Source: Lateolabrax maculatus (taxonomy: Eukaryota; Chordata; Actinopteri; Acropomatiformes; Lateolabracidae). From it: a stretch of DNA of 64,000 bases. Shown here in pieces: positions 38,701-48,681 of the stretch. Under the pieces are notes generated by a model. That model did not search any database and had not been told where the DNA came from. It worked only from the letters and a program-made list of their open reading frames with translations. The position numbers were made by a program, and so were the translations under genes. The DNA lies in assembly GCA_031216445.1 (NCBI GenBank), contig CM062200.1, positions 3,113,501-3,177,500 on the forward strand, read 5' to 3'. Numbering within the stretch: position 1 is the stretch's first letter; the number at the start of each line of letters is the position of its first letter.

Positions 38701-41700
38701 CGCTTATAGTGTCGTTTGTCGGTCGTTTTTGTTGTTTATAGTGTCGTTTTTGTTGTTTTTTGTCATTTTTCGTTGTTTATAGTGTCGTTTTTTGTCGTTT
38801 TTGTCGCTTATAGTGTCGTTTTTCGGTCGTTTTTGTTGTTTTTTGTCGTTTTTCGGTCGTTTTTGTTGTTTATAGTGTCGTTTTTGTTGTTTGCAGTGTC
38901 GTTTTTATTGTTTTTTGTCGTTTTTGTCGCTTATAGTGTCGATTTTCGTCGTTTTTGTCGCTTATAGTGTCGTTTTTCGATCGTTTTTGTTGTTTTTAGT
39001 GTCGTTTTTGTTGTTTTTTGTCATATTTTGTTGTTTATAGTGTCGTTTTTTGTCGTTTTTGTCGCTTATAGTGTCGTTTTTCGGTCGTTTTTGTTGTTTA
39101 TAGTGTCGTTTTTGTTGTTTTTTGTCGTTTTTTTGTCGTTTTTGTTGTTTTTTTGTTGTTTTTCGGTCGTTTTTGTTGTTTACAGTGTCGTTTTTGTTGT
39201 TTTTGTTGTTTTTTTGTTGTTTTTTGTCGTTTTTGTTGCTTATAGTGTCGTTTTTCGGTCGTTTTTGTTGTTTATAGTGTCGTTTTTGTTGTTTTTTTGT
39301 CGTTTTTTTGTCGTTTTTGTCGCTTATAGGGTCGTTTTTCAGTCGTTTTTGTTGTTTATAGTGTCGTTTTTGTTGTTTTTTTGTCGTTTTTGTCGCTTAT
39401 AGTGTCGTTTTTCGGTCGTTTTTGTTGTTTATAGTGTCGTTTTTGTTGTTTTTTGTTGTTTTTTTGTCGTTTTTGTCGCTTATAGTGTCATTTTTCGGTC
39501 GTTTTTGTTGTTTATAGTGTCGTTTTTGTTGTTTTTTGTCGTTTTTTTTGTCTTTTTTGTTGTTTTTAGTGTCGTTTTTGTTGTTTTTTGTCATTTTTGT
39601 TGTTTATAGTGTCGTTTTTGTTGTTTTTTTGTCGTTTTTGTCGCTTATAGGGTCGTTTTTCAGTCGTTTTTGTTGTTTATAGTGTCGTTTTTGTTGGTTT
39701 TTTGTCGTTTTTGTCGCTTATAGTGTCGTTTTTCGGTCGTTTTTGTTGTTTTTTGTTGTTTTTTTGTCGTTTTTGTCGCTTATAGTGTCATTTTTCGGTC
39801 GTTTTTGTTGTTTATAGTGTCGTTTTTGTTGTTTTTTGTCGTTTTTTTTGTCTTTTTTGTTGTTTTTAGTGTCGTTTTTGTTGTTTTTTGTCATTTTTCG
39901 TTTTTATAGTGTCGTTTTTTGTCGCTTATAGTGTCGTTTTTCGGTCGTTTTTGTTGTTTTTTGTCGTTTTTGTCGCTTATAGGGTCGTTTTTCGGTCGTT
40001 TTTGTTGTTTATAGTGTCGTTTTTGTTGTTTTTTTGTTTTTTTGTCGTTTTTGTCGCTTATAGTGTCATTTTTCGGTCGTTTTTGTTGTTTATAGTGTCG
40101 TTTTTGTTGGTTTTTGTTGTTTTTTTGTTGTTTTTTGTCGTTTTTCGGTCGTTTTTGTTGTTTATGTTGTTTTTTTGTAGTTTTTGTTGTTTATAGTGTC
40201 GTTTTTCGGTCGTTTTTGTTGTTTATAGTGTCGTTTTTGTTGTTTGCAGTGTCGTTTTTATTGTTTTTTGTCGTTTTTGTCGCTTATAGTGTCGATTTTC
40301 GGTCGTTTTTGTCGCTTATAGTGTCGTTTTTCGATCGTTTTTGTTGTTTTTTGTCGTTTTTGTTGTTTATAGTGTCGTTTTTGTTGTTTTTTGTCATTTT
40401 TGTTGTTTTTTTGTCGTTTTTGTCGCTTATAGTGTCGTTTTACGGTTGTTTTTGTTGTTTATAGTGTCGTTTTTTGGTCGTTTTTGTTGTTTATAGTGTC
40501 ATTTTTGTTGTTTTTGTTATTTTTCTGTCGTTTTTGTCGCTTATAGGGTCGTTTTTCCTGTCGTTTTTGTTGTTTTTGTTATTTTTCTGTCGTTTTTGTC
40601 GCTTATAGGGTCGTTTTTCCTGTCGTTTTTGTTGTTTTTTTGTCGTTTTTGTCGCTTATAGTGTCGTTTGTCGGTCGTTTTTGTTGTTTATAGTGTCGTT
40701 TTTGTTGTTTTTTGTCGTTTTTGTTGTTTTTAGTGTCGTTTTTGTTGTTTTTTGTCATTTTTCGTTGTTTATAGTGTCGTTTTTTGTCGTTTTTGTCGCT
40801 TATAGTGTCGTTTTTCGGTCGTTTTTGTTGTTTTTTGTCGTTTTTCGGTCGTTTTTGTTGTTTATAGTGTCGTTTTTGTTGTTTGCAGTGTCGTTTTTAT
40901 TGTTTTTTGTCGTTTTTGTCGCTTATAGTGTCGATTTTCGGTCGTTTTTGTCGCTTATAGTGTCGTTTTTCGATCGTTTTTGTTGTTTTTAGTGTCGTTT
41001 TTGTTGTTTTTTGTCATATTTTGTTGTTTATAGTGTCGTTTTTTGTCGTTTTTGTCGCTTATAGTGTCGTTTTTCGGTCGTTTTTGTTGTTTACAGTGTC
41101 GTTTTTGTTGTTTTTGTTGTTTTTTTGTCGTTTTTGTCGCTTATAGGGTCGTTTTTCGGTTGTTTTTGTTGTTTACAGTGTTGTATTTGTTGTTTATAGT
41201 GTCGTTTTTTGTCGTTTTTGTCGCTTATAGTGTCGTTTTTCGGTCGTTTTTGTTGTTTATAGTGTCGTTTTTGTTGTTTTTGTTGTTTTTTTGTCGTTTT
41301 TGTCGCTTATAGGGTCGTTTTTCGGTTGTTTTTGTTGTTTACAGTGTCGTTTTTGTTGTTTTTTGTTGTTTTTTTGTCGTTTTTGTCGCTTATAGTGTCG
41401 TTTTTCGGTCGTTTTTGTTGTTTATAGTGTCGTTTTTGTTGTTTTTGTTGTTTTTTTGTCGTTTTTGTCGCTTATAGGGTCGTTTTTCGGTTGTTCTTGT
41501 TGTTTACAGTGTCGTTTTTGTTGTTTTTTGTTGTTTTTTGTCGTTTTTGTCGCTTATAGTGTCGTTTTTCGGTCGTTTTTGTTGTTTATAGTGTCGTTTT
41601 TGTTGGTTTTTTGTTGTTTATAGTGTTGTTTTTGTTGTTTTTTGTCATTTTTCGTTGTTTATAGTGTCGTTTTGGTTGTTTATAGTGTCGTTTTTGTTGT

Positions 41701-44700
41701 TTTTGGCGTTTTTTTGGCGTTTTTGTCACTTATAGTGTCGTTTTTGTTGTTTTTTTGTCGCTTATAGTGTCGTTTTTCGGTCGTTTTTGTTGTTTATAGT
41801 GTCGTTTTTGTTGTTTTTTGTCGTTTTTGTTGTTTTTTGTCGTTTTTGTTGTTTTTTGTTGTTTTTGTTGTTTTTTCGTTTTTGTCGCTTATAGGGTCGT
41901 TTTTCGGTCGTATTTGTTGTTTATAGTGTCGTTTTTGTTGTTTTTTTGTCCTTTTTTTGTCGTTTTTGTCGCTTATAGGGTCATTTTTCAGTCGTTTTTG
42001 TTGTTTATAGTGTCGTTTTTCGGTCGTTTTTGTTGTTTATAGTGTCGTTTTTGTTGTTTTTGTTGTTTTTTTGTCGTTTTTGTCGCTTATAGGGTCGTTT
42101 TTCGGTTGTTTTTGTTGTTTACAGTGTCGTTTTTGTTGTTTTTTGTTGTTTTTTGTCGTTTTTGTCGCTTATAGTGTCGTTTTTCGGTCGTTTTTGTTGT
42201 TTATAGTGTCGTTTTTGTTGGTTTTTTGTTGTTTATAGTGTTGTTTTTGTTGTTTTTTGTCATTTTTCGTTGTTTATAGTGTCGTTTTTTGTCGTTTTTG
42301 TCGCTTATAGTGTCGTTTTTCGGTCGTTTTTGTTGTTTATAGTGTCGTTTTTGTTGTTTTTTGTCGTTTTTTTGTCGTTTTTGTTGTTTACAGTGTCGTT
42401 TTTCGGTCGTTTTTGTTGTTTACAGTGTCGTTTTTGTTGTTTTTGTTGTTTTTTTGTTGTTTTTTGTCGTTTTTGTTGCTTATAGTGTCGTTTTTCGGTC
42501 GTTTTTGTTGTTTATAGTGTCGTTTTTGTTGTTTTTTGTCGTTTTTTTTGTCTTTTTTGTTGTTTTTAGTGTCGTTTTTGTTGTTTTTTGTCATTTTTCG
42601 TTGTTTATAGTGTCGTTTTTTGTCGCTTATAGTGTCGTTTTTCGGTCGCTTTTGTTGTTTTTTTGTCGTTTTTGTCGCTTATAGGGTCGTTTTTCGGTCG
42701 TTTTTGTTGTTTATAGTGTCGTTTTTGTTGTTTTTTTGTTTTTTTGTCGTTTTTGTCGCTTATAGTGTCATTTTTCGGTCGTTTTTGTTGTTTATAGTGT
42801 CGTTTTTGTTGTTTTTTGTCGTTTTTTTGTCGTTTTTGTCGCTTACAGGGTCGTTTTTCGGTCGTTTTTGTTGTTTATAGTGTCGTTTTTGTTGTTTTTT
42901 TGTTGTTTTTTTGTCGTTTTTGTCGCTTATAGTGTCATTTTTCGGTCGTTTTTGTTGTTTATAGTGTCGTTTTTGTTGTTTTTTTGTCGTTTTTCGGTTG
43001 TTTTTGTTGTTTATAGTGTCGTTTTTGTTGGTTTTTGTTGTTTTTTTGTTGTTTTTTGTCGTTTTTCGGTCGTTTTTGTTGTTTATGTTGTTTTTTTGTA
43101 GTTTTTGTTGTTTATAGTGTCGTTTTTCGGTCGTTTTTGTTGTTTATAGTGTCGTTTTTGTTGTTTGCAGTGTCGTTTTTATTGTTTTTTGTCGTTTTTG
43201 TCGCTTATAGTGTCGATTTTCGGTCGTTTTTGTCGCTTATAGTGTCGTTTTTCGATCGTTTTTGTTGTTTTTTGTCGTTTTTGTTGTTTATAGTGTCGTT
43301 TTTGTTGTTTTTTGTCATTTTTGTTGTTTTTTTGTCGTTTTTGTCGCTTATAGTGTCGTTTTACGGTTGTTTTTGTTGTTTATAGTGTCGTTTTTTGGTC
43401 GTTTTTGTTGTTTATAGTGTCATTTTTGTTGTTTTTGTTATTTTTCTGTCGTTTTTGTCGCTTATAGGGTCGTTTTTCCTGTCGTTTTTGTTGTTTTTGT
43501 TATTTTTCTGTCGTTTTTGTCGCTTATAGGGTCGTTTTTCCTGTCGTTTTTGTTGTTTTTTTGTCGTTTTTGTCGCTTATAGTGTCGTTTGTCGGTCGTT
43601 TTTGTTGTTTATAGTGTCGTTTTTGTTGTTTTTTGTCGTTTTTGTTGTTTTTAGTGTCGTTTTTGTTGTTTTTTGTCATTTTTCGTTGTTTATAGTGTCG
43701 TTTTTTGTCGTTTTTGTCGCTTATAGTGTCGTTTTTCGGTCGTTTTTGTTGTTTTTTGTCGTTTTTCGGTCGTTTTTGTTGTTTATAGTGTCGTTTTTGT
43801 TGTTTGCAGTGTCGTTTTTATTGTTTTTTGTCGTTTTTGTCGCTTATAGTGTCGATTTTCGGTCGTTTTTGTCGCTTATAGTGTCGTTTTTCGATCGTTT
43901 TTGTTGTTTTTAGTGTCGTTTTTGTTGTTTTTTGTCATATTTTGTTGTTTATAGTGTCGTTTTTTGTCGTTTTTGTCGCTTATAGTGTTGTTTTTCGGTC
44001 GTTTTTGTTGTTTACAGTGTCGTTTTTGTTGTTTTTGTTGTTTTTTTGTCGTTTTTGTCGCTTATAGGGTCGTTTTTCGGTTGTTTTTGTTGTTTACAGT
44101 GTCGTTTTTGTTGTTTTTTGTTGTTTTTTGTCGTTTTTGTCGCTTATAGTGTCGTTTTTCGGTCGTTTTTGTTGTTTATAGTGTCGTTTTTGTTGTTTTT
44201 GTTGTTTTTTTGTCGTTTTTGTCGCTTATAGGGTCGTTTTTCGATCGTTTTTGTTGTTTTTAGTGTCGTTTTTGTTGTTTTTTGTCATATTTTGTTGTTT
44301 ATAGTGTCGTTTTTTGTCGTTTTTGTCGCTTATAGTGTCGTTTTTCGGTCGTTTTTGTTGTTTACAGTGTCGTTTTTGTTGTTTTTGTTGTTTTTTTGTC
44401 GTTTTTGTCGCTTATAGGGTCGTTTTTCGGTTGTTTTTGTTGTTTACAGTGTCGTTTTTGTTGTTTTTTGTTGTTTTTTGTCGTTTTTGTCGCTTATAGT
44501 GTCGTTTTTCGGTCGTTTTTGTTGTTTATAGTGTCGTTTTTGTTGTTTTTGTTGTTTTTTTGTCGTTTTTGTCGCTTATAGGGTCGTTTTTCGGTTGTTT
44601 TTGTTGTTTACAGTGTCGTTTTCGTTGTTTTTTGTTGTTTTTTTGTCGTTTTTGTCGCTTATAGTGTCGTTTTTCGGTCGTTTTTGTTGTTTATAGTGTC

Positions 44701-47065
44701 GTTTTTGTTGTTTTTGTTGTTTTTTTGTCGTTTTTGTCGCTTATAGGGTCGTTTTTCGGTTGTTTTTGTTGTTTACAGTGTCGTTTTTGTTGTTTTTTGT
44801 TGTTTTTTGTCGTTTTTGTCGCTTATAGTGTCGTTTTTCGGTCGTTTTTGTTGTTTATAGTGTCGTTTTTGTTGGTTTTTTGTTGTTTATAGTGTTGTTT
44901 TTGTTGTTTTTTGTCATTTTTCGTTGTTTATAGTGTCGTTTTTTGTCGTTTTTGTCGCTTATAGTGTCGTTTTTCGGTCGTTTTTGTTGTTTTTTGTCCT
45001 TTTTGTTGTTTACAGTGTCGTTTTTGTTGTTTTTTGTTGTTTTTTTGTCCTTTTTTGTTGTTTTTAGTGTCGTTTTTGTTGTTTTTTGTCATATTTTGTT
45101 GTTTATAGTGTCGTTTTTTGTCGTTTTTGTCGCTTATAGTGTCGTTTTTCGGTCGTTTTTGTTGTTTATAGTGTCGTTTTTGTTGTTTTTTGTCGTTTTT
45201 TTGTCGTTTTTGTCGCTTATAGGGTCGTTTTTTGTCCTTTTTGTTGTTTACAGTGTCGTTTTTGTTGTTTTTTGTTGTTTTTTTGTCCTTTTTTGTTGTT
45301 TTTAGTGTCGTTTTTGTTGTTTTTTGTCATATTTTGTTGTTTATAGTGTCGTTTTTTGTCGTTTTTGTCGCTTATAGTGTCGTTTTTCGGTCGTTTTTGT
45401 TGTTTATAGTGTCGTTTTTGTTGTTTTTGTTGTTTTTTTGTCGTTTTTGTCGCTTATAGGGTCGTTTTTCGGTCGTTTTTGTTGTTTACAGTGTCGTTTT
45501 TGTTGTTTTTTGTTGTTTTTTGTCGTTTTTGTCGCTTATAGTGTCGTTTTTCGGTCGTTTTTGTTGTTTATAGTGTCGTTTTTGTTGTTTTTGTTGTTTT
45601 TTTGTCGTTTTTGTCGCTTATAGGGTCGTTTTTCGGTCGTTTTTGTTGTTTACAGTGTCGTTTTTGTTGTTTTTTGTTGTTTTTTTGTCGTTTTTGTCGC
45701 TTATAGTGTCGTTTTTCGGTCGTTTTTGTTGTTTATAGTGTCGTTTTTGTTGTTTTTGTTGTTTTTTTGTCGTTTTTGTCGCTTATAGGGTCGTTTTTCG
45801 GTTGTTTTTGTTGTTTACAGTGTCGTTTTTGTTGTTTTTTGTTGTTTTTTGTCGTTTTTGTCGCTTATAGTGTCGTTTTTCGGTCGTTTTTGTTGTTTAT
45901 AGTGTCGTTTTTGTTGGTTTTTTGTTGTTTATAGTGTTGTTTTTGTTGTTTTTTGTCATTTTTCGTTGTTTATAGTGTCGTTTTTTGTCGTTTTTGTCGC
46001 TTATAGTGTCGTTTTTCGGTCGTTTTTGTTGTTTTTTGTCCTTTTTGTTGTTTACAGTGTCGTTTTTGTTGTTTTTTGTTGTTTTTTTGTCCTTTTTTGT
46101 TGTTTTTAGTGTCGTTTTTGTTGTTTTTTGTCATATTTTGTTGTTTATAGTGTCGTTTTTTGTCGTTTTTGTCGCTTATAGTGTCGTTTTTCGGTCGTTT
46201 TTGTTGTTTATAGTGTCGTTTTTGTTGTTTTTTGTCGTTTTTGTCGCTTACAGTGTCGTTTTTCGGTCGTTTTTGTTGTTTATAGTGTCGTTTTTGTTTT
46301 TTGTCATTTTTGTCGCTTACAGGGTCGTTTTTTCGGTCGTTTTTGTTGTTTATAGTGTCGTTTTTGTTGTTTTTTGTCGTTTTTGTCGCTTAAAGGGTCG
46401 TTTTTCGGTCGTTTTTGCTGTTTATAGTGTCGTTTTTGTTGTTTACAGTGTCGTTTTTGTTGTTTTTTTGTCGTTTTTGTCGCTTATAGTGTCGTTTTTC
46501 GGTCGTTTTTGTTTATTATAGTTTCGTTTTTTTGGTCGTTTTTGTCGTTTATAGTGTCGTTTTTTGGTCGTTTTTGTTGTTTATAGTGTCGTTTTTGTTG
46601 TGTTTTTGTCGTTTTTGTCGCTTATAGTGTCGTTTTTCTGTCGTTTTTGTTGTTTTTTGTCGTTTTTGTCGCTTATCGATTCGTTTTTCTGGTCGTTTTT
46701 GGTTATTATAGTGTCGTTTTTTGGTCGTTTTTGTTGTTTATATTGTCGTTTTTGTTGTTTACAGTGTCGTTTTTGTTTTTTTATCGTTTTTGTCGCTTAT
46801 AGTGTCGATTTTCAGTCGTTTTCGTCGCTTATAGTGTCGTTTTTCAGCCGTTTTTGTTGTTTATAGTGTCGTTTTTGTTGTTTTTTGTCGTTTTTATCGC
46901 TTATAGTGTCGTTTTTCGGTCATTTTTGTTGTTTATAGTGTCGTTTTTGTTGTTTACAGTGTCATTTTTGTTGTTTTTTTGTCGTTTTTGTCGCTTATAG
47001 TGTCGTTTTTTGGTCGTTTTTGTTGTTTATATTGTCGTTTTTGTTGTTTTTTTGTCGCTTATAGT
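35737..47065 (+). repeat. ~11.3 kb T/G-rich CpG-dense minisatellite with higher-order repeats
   Basis: The array is built from short words: GTCGTTTTTGTTGTTTATAG, GTCGTTTTTGTCGCTTATAG, GTCGTTTTTCG and TTTTTTGTCG. Basic modules are about 20 bp. Long identical stretches recur at offsets of about 350 bp (43,964 and 44,314), 1,042 bp (44,943 and 45,985) and 2,921 bp (40,114 and 43,035; 40,681 and 43,602). The plus strand is very poor in A and C. No gene, tRNA or CRISPR structure is present. The many open frames coding Phe/Leu/Val-rich peptides follow from the T/G composition. Confidence 0.95.
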
Positions 47066-47255
47066 TTCTTACTAATTCATACTCCCTCCAGCTACTTCAA
47101 GGTAGTTCAAGCCAGCAATCCAGTTTAGCGCCAGCCTTTCAACAAATATTTAACTATTCCAAATCTTTCATATATTGTTGATATTATTCCACTTTTTGTA
47201 CTCAACTTCAGCAATCCAGTTTAGTGTCAGCTTTTCAGCAGTCAGCATTCACACC

Positions 47256-47275
47256 GCAATTTCTTCAGAAATTGC
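47256..47275. other. 3' terminal hairpin of the Helentron-like element
   Basis: GCAATTTCTTCAGAAATTGC folds with nine perfect base pairs and a 2-nt loop. It lies between the subterminal repeat and the CTAG terminus, where rolling-circle elements place their termination hairpin. Confidence 0.6.
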
Positions 47276-47284
47276 CTTTTCTAG

Positions 47285-48681
47285 TTATTTCAGTTATACT
47301 TGTATTTACTTTAATTTATAACAAAACATCATATTATTTAAACTCTGCTTTTGTTTTCTCTGCATTTATATTCATTTGTAAAGTAACTTAAGTAAAGTAC
47401 AATACTTTAAGTGGCAAGAAAATGTTGATGTTGTTTTCCAAGTGTTGTGCTACTGACATCTGCTGGTCCAACATGCAATGAGGCCTCAGTTACAAATCAA
47501 ACTTTATTATCACTGGCTCTATTCCACAGTTAAAACTAGTCAAAATAACATTATTATTCTTCCACCAGTAAACAATAAACAGCTATTGCAGTTTCAAATA
47601 GTACAAGACACACACAACACGTATAATAGTTGGCACAATTCAAACAATCAGCTCTTTTAATCTCATTATTAAAAGGCAGGTAGACCCACTGTCTGTATGT
47701 AAGACTGCTACAAATCAACTCATAATAAATTAAAGTCATCTAACACTGTATTGTTGGGTCCTATAATTCCTTTTATTTCCTACAAAGACACTGATAAATT
47801 CATAAGAAGGTTTCTGGAAATGACAATGTAATTTAGTACTAATTATAAGGAAAATTATATCAAGACAATGTTCAATTATTCAGTACACTTCCAATTAATT
47901 AATTCAACTTAGATGTACATAAGTGCCAACTGAGTGTATTTATTTGGGTTTAAAGGGAGCAATTATTTCAAGAAAATTCCCCTAGAAAGCATTAAGTGCT
48001 TATAAACTCAACAGAACTTTGTCTCTATTTTCCCTGTAATTAGAACAAAAATACATACTAAACTCTCTTGGAGCTGATCAGGAAACTACAGACCTGTAAA
48101 ATTAAGTGTTCAGATCATTTCAACATGGAAAATTGTCCACATAAAGTTGCATCAATGGTGAGCGACTGTGACTGGTCTACTGAGTACTAATGACAGTCAG
48201 TGGTACAGACTGTGCTTTTCAAGAACCAAGACACAGTTTCCACATCCTAAAAGTTAACAACAAAACTGTTAAATAACCAACTTAACTGTCAATCATTATT
48301 AGACAAGACCAGGTGGAGTTTGCTCTCCCGTGACGGTCAGTATACTTTCTGTTTAACACACAGCATTTTTTCATTTCATATTGCAAAGAAAATGTACAGT
48401 TGTACAGTGCAGTCAGGTGGTGTCACACCTCTATGGTTACCACTGAAAAAACAGTGTTAAAATGTGTGCTAACATCAAGGACATCTCATGGTTCAAAGAC
48501 AACACAGTGATGTTTGGCTTGTTGATGAATTCTACACACATTAGCACCGATTCAATCAAATGGCTTCAACCAGTATCTGTAGATGAGCGGTTACTCCAAG
48601 TAAGGTAAAGTTTACAACAATGGAGGTTAAATTCGAGATGAAATTTCCTTCCCTGCATACGACCGTCTGCTGAGGTGCTTC
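47285..48681 (-). other. Interval between the repeat element and the pnpo stop codon
   Basis: A/T-rich, no gene. The part next to pnpo is probably its 3' UTR. Minus-strand AATAAA candidates (TTTATT on plus) lie at 47,503-47,508 and near 47,939. 47,371-47,420 resembles part of the AGTAAAAGTA dispersed repeat. Confidence 0.45.

Larger units (their letters stand above)
35006..47284 (+). mobile_element. Putative Helentron-type non-autonomous element with a giant internal tandem array
   Basis: Seen: GGTGTGAATGCTGA at 35,006-35,019 and its exact complement at 47,242-47,255. A hairpin GCAATTTCTTCAGAAATTGC (9-bp arms) occupies 47,256-47,275. CTTTT and CTAG follow, then T (47,281-47,285). A 5' arm of about 730 bp (35,006-35,736) is full of ATTCAAC and CATACTTTC half-repeats. 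The 3' arm of about 220 bp has a 16-bp direct repeat CAGCAATCCAGTTTAG 96 bp apart (47,113 and 47,209). Known: Helentron-associated elements such as DINE-1 carry subterminal inverted repeats, a central tandem-repeat block and a 3' hairpin. Inferred: this is one such element whose minisatellite has grown to about 11.3 kb. No Rep/helicase gene is present. The exact 5' end is uncertain by a few bases. Confidence 0.6.

Noticed and set aside
39397..42594. Lys/Asn-rich minus-strand frames inside the array
   Set aside because: They are the complement of the same repeat (A/C-rich strand) and show no independent coding signal.
35746..46866. Family of membrane-protein genes on the plus strand
   Set aside because: The frames track the T/G repeat, start and stop at random modules, share the array's own period and have no splice, promoter or family similarity.
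35737..47065. CRISPR array or other spaced-repeat immune locus
   Set aside because: Units are contiguous, variable in length and low complexity, with no unique spacers, and the context is a vertebrate chromosome.
35737..47065. Centromeric or telomeric satellite
   Set aside because: It is a single block between conserved genes, has no telomere hexamer, and the flanks show a transposon-like frame.
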